A stretch of DNA of 64,000 nt from contig JAAVZR010000030.1 of NCBI GenBank assembly GCA_022791755.1, forward strand, positions 1 through 64,000, written 5' to 3'. The translations under genes and the position numbers were made by a program. Below are positions 51,943-61,321 of the stretch, piece after piece. The first letter of the stretch is position 1; each line of letters begins with the position of its first letter. This DNA comes from Lachnospiraceae bacterium. GTDB lineage: Bacteria; Bacillota; Clostridia; Lachnospirales; Lachnospiraceae. Below the pieces are notes generated by a model. The model did no database searches. It saw only the letters and a list, made by a program, of their open reading frames with translations, and was not told where the DNA came from.

Positions 51943-52812
51943 ATGGAGCGATTGGTTTTTAAGATTTTTCCCAATGAACGGTATATTGATTTGACTCTGT
52001 ATCAGTACGGGTGGGAGCAGTGCCTGCCTTCCCACTCCTACGGGCCGGTGGCCCGCAACCACTATCTGTTTCACTATGTGTTAAACGGCACGGGGACGCT
52101 CTACAGTGACGACGAACACGGAAACACCCGGACCTACCGCCTGAAGAGAAATCAGGGCTTTCTCATCTGTCCCGGACAGATCAACACCTATATCGCGGAC
52201 AGGGACGACCCCTGGGAGTATGCCTGGGTGGAGTTCGACGGACTCCGGGCCAAAGAATTTCTCGACACGGCGGGACTGGATCTGGAATCGCCCATCTATC
52301 ACAGTCATCAGAAGGAGATCCGGGACGAGATGCAGGGCGAGCTGTTGACGATTGTACATAACAAAGACTCTTCTCTCTTTCAGATCGGACACCTGTATCT
52401 GTTTCTGGATCTGCTGATCCGGTCATCCTTTCACCATAAGACCATCAGGCAGGGAAAGCTCCGGGACTTTTATATCCGGGAAGCTATCACCTTTATCGAA
52501 CAGAACTATTCCCATGCGATCACCATTGAAGACATCGCCTCTTTTTGCAACCTGAACCGCAGCTATCTGGGAAAGCTTTTTCGCGATGAGCTGAACCAGA
52601 CGCCGCAGCAGTTTCTGATCTACTACCGCATGAACCAGGCCACAGAGCTTTTAAAATTTTCAGAGATGACCGTCGGCGAAGTGGGCAAGATGGTCGGTTA
52701 CCCGAACCAGCTGCATTTCTCACGGGCCTTCAAAAACGTCCTGGGAATCTCCCCCAGCCAGTGGCGTGCAGAAAATAAACTGCTGCAGCCCAAAGAAGAC
52801 CAGGAAGGCTAA
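51943..52812 (+). CDS. AraC family regulator of the galactoside operon
   Basis: A regulator of about 289 residues with an N-terminal cupin-type sugar-sensing domain (about 1-160) and two helix-turn-helix motifs at the C terminus (IEDIASFCNLNRSYLGKLFRDEL and TVGEVGKMVGYPNQLHFSRAF). The divergent position opposite the binding protein suggests it activates the operon (MsmR/RafR-like). I chose ATG 51943 with GAGAGG 11 nt upstream; an earlier in-frame ATG at 51904 is possible. Confidence 0.9.
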   Translation: MERLVFKIFPNERYIDLTLYQYGWEQCLPSHSYGPVARNHYLFHYVLNGTGTLYSDDEHGNTRTYRLKRNQGFLICPGQINTYIADRDDPWEYAWVEFDGLRAKEFLDTAGLDLESPIYHSHQKEIRDEMQGELLTIVHNKDSSLFQIGHLYLFLDLLIRSSFHHKTIRQGKLRDFYIREAITFIEQNYSHAITIEDIASFCNLNRSYLGKLFRDELNQTPQQFLIYYRMNQATELLKFSEMTVGEVGKMVGYPNQLHFSRAFKNVLGISPSQWRAENKLLQPKEDQEG

Positions 52813-52896
52813 GCCTTTTAAGTAAAAAGAGACGCTAAAAGCCTTTCTCTTCCAACAAAATGCTACGAAACACCCCATCCCTCACTTTTAAAATAA

Positions 52897-52939
52897 AAGC
52901 CGCCATCCCGACTTCAGACAAAAGTCAAGATGGCGGCTT
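52897..52939. terminator. Bidirectional hairpin terminator between araC-type gene and element C
   Basis: AAGCCGCCATC (52897-52907) and GATGGCGGCTT (52929-52939) form an 11-bp stem with an additional inner GACTT/AAGTC pairing. A/T-rich flanks on the left side give the minus strand a U-rich tail. It could end both the AraC transcript and transcripts coming through hairpin C. Confidence 0.8.
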
Positions 52940-52985
52940 AAAGCAATAGCGGAGCCCCCGGCTGTTCCCCCGCAGAATATGCGGA

Positions 52986-53160
52986 AGGGACGGCAAAGCA
53001 ACAGCCCGGCGCGTATGGTTGCCCCGACCGGACCCTTGCCGGACGCCGGTACTTAGAGAGCGCGAGCGACAGCGAAGTGCGAACTTAGCACCGCTGCGTC
53101 CGGCACGGAGCGAGAGCGCGTCCGGCCGGGGCAACCATACGCGCCGGGCGTCCCTCTCCT
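52986..53160 (+). repeat. Hairpin element, copy C
   Basis: Positions 53004-53033 pair with 53120-53149 over 30 positions with a single A-C mismatch (A53027 opposite C53126), at the same place as in copies A and B. The inner stem is TGCCGGACG (53037-53045) with CGTCCGGCA (53097-53105), a complete double substitution relative to TTACAAACG/CGTTTGTAA in A and B. Core words GGAGCGAGAGC, CTTAG and GCGAACTTAG persist. GGGAC (52987-52991) and GTCCC (53150-53154) can close the base. It lies 39 bp after the 734-residue lipoprotein stop and before the terminator at 52897-52939. Confidence 0.85.
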
Positions 53161-53188
53161 CCCCCTTTCGCCCCTCTGCCAACAGCTC

Positions 53189-55393
53189 TTAATAGTTTTC
53201 ACTCACATAAAGCTGCACGCGGCTCTGGATGATATCCGCCACCTCTCTGGCCGATTTCTGTCCGGCAAAGAAGGGCGCCGCGTCCTCAGCCACGATGGAC
53301 AGGATCTCCTCATTATGGGAAGGTCTGGGCCTGGCGCTGTCAATGATAGCGCAGACCGTAGCGATCTCTTCCTCGGTGGCCGGCTTGGATTCGTATGTGA
53401 AATCATCCCAGCCCCAGGTGGCCGAGCCTTCTTCCATGGTCTTTGCCTCCTCCAGCTGTTTATCCAGAGAGCTCTTTCTGATCGGGAAATTCCAGTCCAG
53501 CGAATCCTGGAATTCCTCACTCAGCAGACCCTCGATAAACTCCCAGGCGCCGTCCTTATTCTGGCTCTTCTCCGAGATGCCGAGCATCATACTGGCATCG
53601 ATGAGAGTGCCATTGCCGGAAGCGGACGGAAAACCGATGGCGGTCACCGGCGCGCCGAACATGGAGGCGTGGGCCAGATAGTCCGTGACATTTGACATAG
53701 TGATACTCAGCAGCAGTATCTTGCCGCTCGATATCTTGCTGTAGATCCCTTCGTCGTTCCCCATTCCCGCCTGTTCCGCACTGGGGAAGGTATTGATAAA
53801 CTCCAAAAGCTCCACGAAGCTGTCGCTGTCAAAGGAGCAGGTTCCCGTGCTCAAGTCGATGTAGGAATCAATATCCATGGTCAGGAAGCTGGGCAGCAGG
53901 TATTCCCGATACGCATAATCGAAAAGCAGGGTTCCGGCCGGCTTTGATGCCAGCAGATCTTTTACGTCCGACACGGTCCATCCCATGTCCGGTCCCACAT
54001 CGGAGGTCCGGCCCAGGAGGCTCTGTATGGAAAAGCTCAGAGGCATACCGTAAATCTTGCCGTCCTGCGCGCAGATGTTCAGTGCGGAGCTTATCAGCCC
54101 CTCCCGCCCGACGCTGCCGTCTATGTAGGACGTGAGATCAGCCAGAATCCCTTTTGAGATATAGGAAGAGATATCGCCGCCGTTATTCAGGTCGATGAGA
54201 TCCGGCGGATTGCCGGACACAATATCGGAATTGAGCTGTGTCTGAGCCGTTTCATAATCGCCTCCGGCGCCGTACTCCTTCACCTCGATCCGGTAGGTCT
54301 CGTTGGTCTTATTAAAACGGATGATCTGGGCCCGCAGCTGATAGTCCAGATAAAAAGTGGCGTAGGTCAGAACCGTCTTCTGCTTCACCTCGGAGGCGGG
54401 CGTCTTTGTCAGGTAAACCGCCTCTGTCTTCTGGTTAAAATCCGCGTCATACTCTTGGGAAAAGGTCACCAGTCTTCCGTCTGACAGCGAGGCAACGGTA
54501 TTGATCTGGTCGGAATTGATATCACAGTCGATCCAGTTTAAAATCTCCTCACAGGTCTGGCTGTCAAAATCATAGCGGTACAGAATACTGCCGCTGGAGA
54601 TCAGAACGGACCCGTCGGAGCCCAGGGACATCTCCATGCTGCCGTTTCCGCCGGGAATCCCTGTGTAGCTGTCGCCCAGAGCTTTCGTCTTCGGGTCGAT
54701 CTGCTGCAACATATAGCCGTTTCCCTGATCGGCATGGCATATGATGAATACGCGGCCCTCCCCATCCTGGCACAGCCCCTGGCTCCAGGAATTGACGGAT
54801 ATGTCAAACAGCTTCTCTCCCTGCGTGTTCAGCACGACCGCTCTCTGATTTTCCGCGCTGATCAAAACGAAGATATTGCCGTCCGAATCCACTTTCACAC
54901 TGTCCGGATAGGTATACTGGCTGTCTCCGCCTCCCTGGGAGAGAATATTTGTGATATCCCGGTTCAGTATCTCATTGCCTGACGCATCCATTATGGCCAG
55001 ATGCCAGGTCTGCGTATTGCTGCTCTCGTTCCAGCTGTTCAGAAGCATCACAAAGCTTTCGTCTTTTTGGACAGTCATGCGGGCAATGTTCATGGTATCC
55101 GGAATGGACAGAGGGATCTCTTTGATCTCCAGAGTATTCAGGTCCATTATGTTTATACTGTTGGACAGCGTCTGGGTCTCTTCATCCCAGTTACTGTTTT
55201 GATAGTACATTTTTTCTCCAACCACAATTCCATTGTAGGGGGATACGTTATCTTCCAATGTCTTATATTCCGGCACATAGACATAATCCTTGGCCGGGGT
55301 GGCGCTGTTATCGCCGCCGCTCTCCTTACTCCCGCAGCCGGCGAGAGACAGAAGCATGGCGAGACCAAGCACACAGGCTAACCATCGTTTCAT
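53189..55393 (-). CDS. Large extracellular solute-binding lipoprotein, second orphan paralog
   Basis: A 734-residue lipoprotein (lipobox LAGC, Cys20). The N-terminal repeat-like region (about 40-325: GEKMYYQNSNWDEETQ, DSDGNIFVLISAENQ) precedes a type 1 solute-binding domain (KTVLTYATFYLDYQLRAQII near 347, SDIVSGNPPDLIDL near 395). The end is the shared GQKSAREVADIIQSRVQLY. It has no adjoining permease or ATPase gene. Its leader has the shared 18-bp box and its 3' region carries hairpin C. It could share the permeases of the five-gene operon. Confidence 0.88.
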   Translation of the reverse strand: MKRWLACVLGLAMLLSLAGCGSKESGGDNSATPAKDYVYVPEYKTLEDNVSPYNGIVVGEKMYYQNSNWDEETQTLSNSINIMDLNTLEIKEIPLSIPDTMNIARMTVQKDESFVMLLNSWNESSNTQTWHLAIMDASGNEILNRDITNILSQGGGDSQYTYPDSVKVDSDGNIFVLISAENQRAVVLNTQGEKLFDISVNSWSQGLCQDGEGRVFIICHADQGNGYMLQQIDPKTKALGDSYTGIPGGNGSMEMSLGSDGSVLISSGSILYRYDFDSQTCEEILNWIDCDINSDQINTVASLSDGRLVTFSQEYDADFNQKTEAVYLTKTPASEVKQKTVLTYATFYLDYQLRAQIIRFNKTNETYRIEVKEYGAGGDYETAQTQLNSDIVSGNPPDLIDLNNGGDISSYISKGILADLTSYIDGSVGREGLISSALNICAQDGKIYGMPLSFSIQSLLGRTSDVGPDMGWTVSDVKDLLASKPAGTLLFDYAYREYLLPSFLTMDIDSYIDLSTGTCSFDSDSFVELLEFINTFPSAEQAGMGNDEGIYSKISSGKILLLSITMSNVTDYLAHASMFGAPVTAIGFPSASGNGTLIDASMMLGISEKSQNKDGAWEFIEGLLSEEFQDSLDWNFPIRKSSLDKQLEEAKTMEEGSATWGWDDFTYESKPATEEEIATVCAIIDSARPRPSHNEEILSIVAEDAAPFFAGQKSAREVADIIQSRVQLYVSENY

Positions 55394-55434
55394 TTTATTC
55401 TTCCTTTCCTGAATCGTTTTCTGGTTTCTTCACT

Positions 55435-55476
55435 ATTATAAAACTTTTGTCCGGCGATTTCTTTACATTTTTCTTA
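55435..55476 (-). promoter_or_regulatory. Promoter of the 734-residue lipoprotein gene with shared 18-bp box
   Basis: TATAAT (55435-55440, minus strand) is preceded at exactly 18 bp by TAAGAAAAATGTAAAGAA (55459-55476). An inverted GGCGAT/ATCGCC pair flanks the box. There is no -35 consensus at the expected place. Confidence 0.65.
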
Positions 55477-55504
55477 AGATCGCCTGTCAAAACAAAGCAT
55501 ACTC

Positions 55505-57397
55505 TTACAGCGTTTTCTTTTTATGGACATGGCGGATGGTCTTTTTTTTCTTTTTTCCGGCCTGAGTGGATCTGCCCCGGGATTCCTCCTGCCCGGTCCG
55601 ACCCGCCCGGGGACGGATCAGGCAGAGAGGGCCGTATCCGATCAGATCGGTGCGGCCGGCCAGCGCGAGCGCTTCTTCTATGAGTTCCCGGTTTTTCGGC
55701 TCCCGGTACTGTATCAGGGCTCTCTGCATGGCCTTTTCGTGAGGGCTGCGGGGGACATACACCGGCTCCATGGTCCTGGGGTCCACACCGGTATAGTACA
55801 TACAGGTGGATATGGTGGAAGGCGTGGGATAGAAATCCTGCACCTGTTCCGGCATATAGCCCAGATCCCGCACAAACTCCGCCAGCTCCACGGCCTCCTT
55901 CATTCCGCAGCCGGGATGGGAGCTCATCAGATAGGGGACCAGATACTGTTTTTTTCCCAGCGTTTCATTGGTGCGCCGGTAGCGGCGGGAAAATTCCCGG
56001 AATACTCTGTTTTGCGGCTTACCCATACAGGCCAGCACCCGGTCGGATACATGCTCCGGCGCCACCTTCAGCTGGCCGCTGACATGATACCGGCACAGAT
56101 CCTCCAGAAACGAATCGTCCCGGTCTGCCAGCATATAGTCAAACCGGAGCCCGGAGCGGATAAATACTTTTTTCACACCGGGAAGATTTCGCAGCTTTTG
56201 CAGCAGGGCCATATAGTCGCTGTGGTCCACATGCAGGCCGGGACAGGGCTTCGGAAACAGACACTGACGGTCAGGGCAGACGCCGGTCTTGAGCTGTTTT
56301 TGGCAGGAGGGACGCCGGAAATTGGCAGTGGGACCGCCCACATCATGGATATATCCCTTGAAATCGGGATCTTTTGTCATCTTTTGCGCCTCGGACAGAA
56401 GGGATTCATGGCTTCGGACCTGCACGGTGCGCCCCTGATGAAAGGTCAGCGCGCAGAAGCTGCATCCGCCGAAGCAGCCGCGGCTGCTGGTCAGGCTGAA
56501 TCTGATCTCGGAGACGGCAGGGACGCCGCCCCGGGCCTCATAGGACGGGTGGCTTGCCCTCATATAGGGCAGATCGTACACGTCGTCCATCTCCTGTGTG
56601 GACAGGGGCTCGCCGGCCGGATTCTGCACCACGTAAAAGTCCTCGTAGCGTTCTGCCAGGCATTTGCCGTAATGGGAGTCCGTATTGATGTACTGGGTAT
56701 AAAAGCTGCGGGCATAGGCCAGACGGTCTTTTTTCAGTTCCTGAAAATCCGGAAGGCGCAGGATATCCTCTCCTTCCGGCAGCTTCCGGCACTTGTAGAC
56801 AGTACCGCGGACAAAGGTGATCTGGCCTGCCGAAATCCCGGCGTCGAGAGCTTCGGCGATGGCCAGGATGGAGCGCTCTCCCATTCCGTAGCTTATCAGG
56901 TCCGCACCGGAGTCAATGAGGACAGAGTGTTTCAGCCGGTCCGACCAGTAATCATAATGAGCCAGCCTTCGCAGGCTGGCCTCGATCCCGCCGATGATAA
57001 TCGGGATATTCTTATAGACACGGCGGATCAGCTGGCAGTACACCACGGTGGCGTAGTCCGGCCGCAGCCCTGTCTGTCCGCCGGGAGAGTAGGCATCGCT
57101 TTTGCGCCGCTTTTTTGATACGCTGTAGTGATTGACCATGGAATCCATATTTCCGGCGCTGACGAGAAAGCCCAGGCGGGGCCGTCCGCATGCCCGGATG
57201 CTCTCCTCATTCTTCCAGTCAGGCTGAGAAAGAATGGCCACCCGATATCCGTGGGCTTCCAAAAGTCGGCTGATGATGGCATGGCCAAAGGAGGGGTGAT
57301 CCACATAGGCGTCCCCGATCACATAGACAAAATCAGCCTGCTCCCATCCCCGGGCCGCCATCTCCTCCCGGTTCACCGGCAAAAACTTCCCGCTCAT
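55505..57397 (-). CDS. YgiQ family radical SAM protein
   Basis: A 630-residue radical SAM protein. The cluster motif CFGGCSFCALTFHQGR lies near 309-324, and an N-terminal domain (about 1-290) contains the family start FLPVNREEMAARGWEQADFV. The reaction is unknown. A basic, low-complexity C-terminal tail (about 605-630, KKKKKTIRHVHKKK) follows. I place the start at ATG 57397 (MSGKFLPV), 6 nt from GGAGGAG; the upstream ATG has no spacing. It is 15 bp after the HAD phosphatase gene. Confidence 0.92.
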   Translation of the reverse strand: MSGKFLPVNREEMAARGWEQADFVYVIGDAYVDHPSFGHAIISRLLEAHGYRVAILSQPDWKNEESIRACGRPRLGFLVSAGNMDSMVNHYSVSKKRRKSDAYSPGGQTGLRPDYATVVYCQLIRRVYKNIPIIIGGIEASLRRLAHYDYWSDRLKHSVLIDSGADLISYGMGERSILAIAEALDAGISAGQITFVRGTVYKCRKLPEGEDILRLPDFQELKKDRLAYARSFYTQYINTDSHYGKCLAERYEDFYVVQNPAGEPLSTQEMDDVYDLPYMRASHPSYEARGGVPAVSEIRFSLTSSRGCFGGCSFCALTFHQGRTVQVRSHESLLSEAQKMTKDPDFKGYIHDVGGPTANFRRPSCQKQLKTGVCPDRQCLFPKPCPGLHVDHSDYMALLQKLRNLPGVKKVFIRSGLRFDYMLADRDDSFLEDLCRYHVSGQLKVAPEHVSDRVLACMGKPQNRVFREFSRRYRRTNETLGKKQYLVPYLMSSHPGCGMKEAVELAEFVRDLGYMPEQVQDFYPTPSTISTCMYYTGVDPRTMEPVYVPRSPHEKAMQRALIQYREPKNRELIEEALALAGRTDLIGYGPLCLIRPRAGRTGQEESRGRSTQAGKKKKKTIRHVHKKKTL

Positions 57398-57412
57398 CCT
57401 CATCTCCTCCTG

Positions 57413-58078
57413 TCATGCCAAAAGTTCCGTGAAATCCCGTATCATAAAATCAGCCAGCTGCCGCTTTTCCTGTACACAGTATTGCGAATAGTCGTCCTCC
57501 ACGGCGCAGACTGTCATGCCGGCTCTCTTTCCGGCCAGAATCCCCGCCGGGATATCCTCGAACACGACGCATTCCCCGGGAGATACCCCCAGCACCTGTG
57601 CCGCGTGGAGATAGATGTCCGGGGAAGGCTTTCCCGCCCGGACCTCGCAGGCTGTCACCACATAGTCGATGAGGCTCTCGATCTGTCTGGCTGTGACGGC
57701 CGTATCGATCAGCTCTCTGGAATTGCTGGTGCAGATGGCCGTCAGATAACCCTGATCTTTCAGCTGGCGGAGGAATTCTTTCGCTCCCGGCTTTAAAGGC
57801 ACCTCGGTCCGGTACTTCTCTCTGGCCATATCGTTCCAGACCGCCTTGATCTCCTCCTCACTCTCTGCAAGCTGAAAGGTCTCCCTGAAAAAATGCGCTG
57901 TCTCGGAAAAGCTCATTCCCTCGATATCCTCCTGGAGCCGCGGGGGCATGGTGAGACGGCGGCTGCCTAAAAATTCCATGTCAATCTGGCGCCAGATCCA
58001 CATGGAGTCCGCCAATGTGCCGTCCATGTCAAACAAAACGGCTCGTTTCTGATCTAAAATCTGTTCTCTGACTGTCAT
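57413..58078 (-). CDS. HAD family hydrolase (phosphatase/mutase-like)
   Basis: A 221-residue HAD-superfamily protein. Motif I is FDMDGTLADSM near 16-26, motif II includes CTSNS near 112, and motif IV is VVFEDIPAGILAGKRAGM near 165-182. The cap domain after motif I fits beta-phosphoglucomutase/phosphatase-type enzymes, but the substrate is not predictable. The start at 58078 follows GGGAG and lies 13 bp past the methyltransferase gene. Confidence 0.92.
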   Translation of the reverse strand: MTVREQILDQKRAVLFDMDGTLADSMWIWRQIDMEFLGSRRLTMPPRLQEDIEGMSFSETAHFFRETFQLAESEEEIKAVWNDMAREKYRTEVPLKPGAKEFLRQLKDQGYLTAICTSNSRELIDTAVTARQIESLIDYVVTACEVRAGKPSPDIYLHAAQVLGVSPGECVVFEDIPAGILAGKRAGMTVCAVEDDYSQYCVQEKRQLADFMIRDFTELLA

Positions 58079-58091
58079 AGGTATCTCCCGC

Positions 58092-59453
58092 TTACTGCAG
58101 ACGCCATCCCGGCGCGTATTTATTCTTCAGTGTGTCCTTTGAACGTTTGGCCCAGCCCAAAGGCAGCCCGGCCATAAGTACCAGGCACCAGCCGTCGCCT
58201 CCGCGCCGCAGGGCATAAGAGGCGTCCACCGTCTCTCCCTTCAGGTAGCGGAGCACCCTCTCGTCCTCCAAAGCAAACTCCACAGTGTTGGCAAACTGTT
58301 CCCCGGACAGGTACATGGCCAGGGCCTGGGAGGGTTCAAAACGGCCCCGGCGAATCTCGCCCAGATGGAGGCCTGTCCTGAGAAAACGGAGCTTCTGCCA
58401 CGGCCCTGCTTCTTCCGGCCACTCATAGAGCTGGTCATTTTGAATAAACCAGCGATCTGTCCGCCAGGAAATACCGCTTATGAGACGAAAAAAGTCCGTA
58501 ACCGTTTCGTTTCCTTTTTCTGTAAAATTCCCTGAGATCTGTGGAGGCGAATCCGGTCTTTCTTCTCCCTGCTTTTCCAGCAGTGCGGCGTACTGCCCTT
58601 CCCCGTGACAGAGGTGTGGCCACAGCTTCTCCTCTCGCAAAAGCCGCAGGTCTTTCCGGCTGTGGGTGAGCCAGGCGGCGTTTTCTTCGTCCTCCTGCCG
58701 GTTAAAGGTGCAGGTGGAGTACACCAGACGGCCTCCGGGACGCAGCATTCTGACCGCCTGGGTCAGGATTTCTCTCTGTAACGGTACGTACCAGGCCGGC
58801 CCCCTTTCCTGCCATTCCCGGCACATGGAGGGCTCCCGGCGAAACATGCCCTCGCCGGAGCAGGGAGCGTCCACCAGAATCTTATCGAAATACCCGGAAA
58901 AATACCCGACCAGCCGTTCCGGCGCCACAGCCGTCACCAGAATCTGTCCCACGCCGAAGCGCTCCAGGTTTTTTACGACGGCCTGGCCTCTGGAAGCGCT
59001 GATATCATTGGCCACCAGAAGCCCCCGGTCCTCCATGCGGTCAATGAGCTGGGTGGATTTGCCTCCCGGCGCCGCGCACAGATCCAGCACCCGCTCGCCG
59101 GGGCGGGCGTCCAACAGCTCTGCGGGCAGCATGGCGCTGGGCTCCTGGATGTACCACGCCCCGGCCAGATGAAACGGGTCCCGGCCCGGATTATCCCAGT
59201 CCTCCCGGTCAAAACAGTATCCTCCAAAACACCAGGGAACCGGACGGCTTTTCTTCCATGGCCCGACGCCTCTCAGGCTCGTTTCGTCCGGCTTTTCCAT
59301 ACTGCCGGCGACGGGCCGTATTTGTTTTACCTTCCTCTGGTTCAGCCGGATCCCGTGCCAGGCCGCCCGGGCATACTCTGCCAGAAACGCGGCCTGCCCG
59401 CTTCCCAGCTCACTTTGCATCTGCGTGATAAATTCTTCCGGAAGCCTCATCAT
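58092..59453 (-). CDS. RsmB/NOP family rRNA cytosine-5 methyltransferase (RsmF-like)
   Basis: A 453-residue SAM-dependent methyltransferase. The SAM-binding LDLCAAPGGKSTQL lies near 126-139, and the catalytic Cys motifs are VDAPCSGEGMFRREP near 194-208 and YSTCTFNRQEDEEN near 248-261. The C-terminal region (about 310-450) resembles the RNA-binding part of RsmF/YebU. The substrate is probably 16S rRNA. The start overlaps the alarmone synthetase stop by 4 bp. Confidence 0.92.
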   Translation of the reverse strand: MMRLPEEFITQMQSELGSGQAAFLAEYARAAWHGIRLNQRKVKQIRPVAGSMEKPDETSLRGVGPWKKSRPVPWCFGGYCFDREDWDNPGRDPFHLAGAWYIQEPSAMLPAELLDARPGERVLDLCAAPGGKSTQLIDRMEDRGLLVANDISASRGQAVVKNLERFGVGQILVTAVAPERLVGYFSGYFDKILVDAPCSGEGMFRREPSMCREWQERGPAWYVPLQREILTQAVRMLRPGGRLVYSTCTFNRQEDEENAAWLTHSRKDLRLLREEKLWPHLCHGEGQYAALLEKQGEERPDSPPQISGNFTEKGNETVTDFFRLISGISWRTDRWFIQNDQLYEWPEEAGPWQKLRFLRTGLHLGEIRRGRFEPSQALAMYLSGEQFANTVEFALEDERVLRYLKGETVDASYALRRGGDGWCLVLMAGLPLGWAKRSKDTLKNKYAPGWRLQ

Positions 59454-60259
59454 CCGTACCTCAGCTTCTGCGCTTTTTTATCGGCGGCCAGCTTGTCTAA
59501 CTTCCGCCCGAACTCCCGCAGCTCTTCCTTGCTGCCATGCTTGTAGATCTCGTAGAACTCCCGCTGAATACACAGGACGGCATCCTTGTCGGCGATCTGG
59601 TAGAGATTCTGGAGATTATTGAGAATATCGGCCACGTTGCCGGCGTCCCGGCGGAAAGCTCCCTGGCTGCCCACCACGTCCTCCCGGATCGAAGACATCT
59701 CCAGATCCAGCTGCTGTACGGCTCTGGCCGAGGCCATCAGGCGCTCTTTTACCACCGTGGGAATATCTCCGTTATATTTGTATTGCAGGGAATGCTCGAT
59801 TATCGCCCAGAAATTCATGGCCAGCGTGCGGATCTGGATCTCTGCCCGGATCCGGCGGTGGCCGTATATGGTCTGTACGTGATAGAACACATTTACATGA
59901 TAGCTGCGGTATCCGCTCTCCTTGGGCTCCCCCAGATAGTCCCGCTCGCTCACTACTTCCAGATCGGTCATCTGCCGTATGATGGCCACCACAGCCATAA
60001 TGTCTTCCTCAAACTGACAGATGATCCGGATTCCTGCGATATCGTCGATCCGCTTCTCGATGTCTTCCAGCTCCACGCCCTTTCGATTGGCCTTATCCAG
60101 GATACTGGAGATGGTTTTGACTCTGCCGGTCACCTGTTCGATGGGAGAGTAGCGCCCGGCAGCCCGGTAATCGCTCATCATATGGCGGAATTTGATTACC
60201 AGCTCCTCCACCGCCAGTTCATAGGGGGCCAACTTCTCACGCCAGGCATATAATTCCAT
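59450..60259 (-). CDS. Small alarmone synthetase, RelQ/YjbM type
   Basis: A 269-residue RelA/SpoT-domain protein that makes (p)ppGpp from ATP and GTP/GDP. Core motifs are present: VTGRVKTISSILDKANRKG near 43-61, IAGIRIICQFEEDI near 73-86 and AEIQIRTLAMNFWAIIEH near 138-155. No HD hydrolase domain or TGS/ACT part is present, so it is a single-domain enzyme. The start is ATG 60259 behind AAAGGAG; a longer frame upstream lacks this site. The C-terminal end is longer than usual. Confidence 0.93.
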   Translation of the reverse strand: MELYAWREKLAPYELAVEELVIKFRHMMSDYRAAGRYSPIEQVTGRVKTISSILDKANRKGVELEDIEKRIDDIAGIRIICQFEEDIMAVVAIIRQMTDLEVVSERDYLGEPKESGYRSYHVNVFYHVQTIYGHRRIRAEIQIRTLAMNFWAIIEHSLQYKYNGDIPTVVKERLMASARAVQQLDLEMSSIREDVVGSQGAFRRDAGNVADILNNLQNLYQIADKDAVLCIQREFYEIYKHGSKEELREFGRKLDKLAADKKAQKLRYG

Positions 60260-60336
60260 CTCTGCTCTCCTTTGCTGCACAAAATCTGTCTTTCTTTTTG
60301 TTCCATCAGACCATGTTTTCCATTGTCTGATGCGGA

Positions 60337-61269
60337 TCAGTCTCCGCCTGATTCGTTCTGTGAGGAAGGCCACGGGTAAAAAGCCGTCCGCACCGCTTCC
60401 TTTTCCAGATATCGCATCAGGTAGTAGGGATTGACGCTTATGTCCTCCCCGCCGTCTACAGGGATGTAGATCCCCACATGCAGATGGACCGCGAACTTAC
60501 CGCTGGTTCCCTCCACCGTGCTGTAGCCGGTGGAGCCCATGCGGCCGATCACCTGGCCCGGCTGCACCCTGTCCCCCTCTGCCAGTCCCGCCGCATAGGA
60601 GGCAAGATGGGCATAATAATAGTAGATCCCGCTGTCGCTGCGGATCCCGATCCTCCAGCCCCCCAGCTTCAGCCAGCCTAACTTTTCCACCACACCGCCG
60701 GTCATGCTGACGATGGGATAGGTACCGTCGGGGTAGAGGTCTCCCATGATATCGCATCCCTCATGATGCCGGTCGCCGCCGAAGGTCCTGAGATTGCCCC
60801 AGTCGTCCTGAAAGGACGGAAAGGCGCAGGCCGGGTCTGTGTTACGGGGAACGGGAAAGACCTGCAAATCCAGAAGAAGGCTGGTATAGATCTCCTTTTG
60901 GAGCTCATACCAGCTGCGAACCTCTTCATCGGCTTCTTCCGAGAGGAGCTGTTTCCATTCCTCATAGCGCTGCCTGGACAGCCCCTGCCTTGCCACGCCG
61001 CCCAAATCATAGCCCAGAGCCGTCATCCAGACAGCCAAAGCTTCCCCCGGCTCCTCATTCTGTTCCACGGCCCAGGCAAGTACTTCCCGTAGTCCGTTTT
61101 CACCGAAATCCATGGCGCGAAACGTGTCTTCTTTCATATCACCGACCTGCAGATTCCGGGCCGGCGGTTCTTCTTCCTCATAAAAATACTGGTGAAAAGA
61201 AAGGATCATAAGTCCCAGCACCACAATAAGGGACACCGTCAGCCACAGCGTACGTCTTTTTCGTTTCAA
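60337..61269 (-). CDS. M23 family metallopeptidase, membrane-anchored
   Basis: A 310-residue protein with an N-terminal membrane segment (about 8-26), an unrecognised helical region (about 35-150) and a peptidase M23/LytM domain (about 160-300). Metal ligands appear in HEGCDIMG (His-x3-Asp) and in the later HLHVGIY. These enzymes cut peptide cross-links of peptidoglycan or regulate other hydrolases. The start is TTG 61269, supported by reading frame and by the membrane segment; the ribosome binding site is weak. It lies between pepD and the alarmone synthetase. Confidence 0.88.
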   Translation of the reverse strand: MKRKRRTLWLTVSLIVVLGLMILSFHQYFYEEEEPPARNLQVGDMKEDTFRAMDFGENGLREVLAWAVEQNEEPGEALAVWMTALGYDLGGVARQGLSRQRYEEWKQLLSEEADEEVRSWYELQKEIYTSLLLDLQVFPVPRNTDPACAFPSFQDDWGNLRTFGGDRHHEGCDIMGDLYPDGTYPIVSMTGGVVEKLGWLKLGGWRIGIRSDSGIYYYYAHLASYAAGLAEGDRVQPGQVIGRMGSTGYSTVEGTSGKFAVHLHVGIYIPVDGGEDISVNPYYLMRYLEKEAVRTAFYPWPSSQNESGGD

Positions 61270-61321
61270 TCCGTCACCGTCCGGATCTGTTTTTATTTAG
61301 TATATGCCGGGGGAGTCAGGC

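Noticed and set aside
52925-53182. Minus-strand ORF of 85 codons across hairpin C
   Set aside because: Same reason: it covers the inverted repeat, and the frames in copies A, B and C do not match.
55523-57118. Plus-strand ORF of 531 codons opposite ygiQ
   Set aside because: Antisense shadow; the minus-strand product has clear radical SAM motifs.
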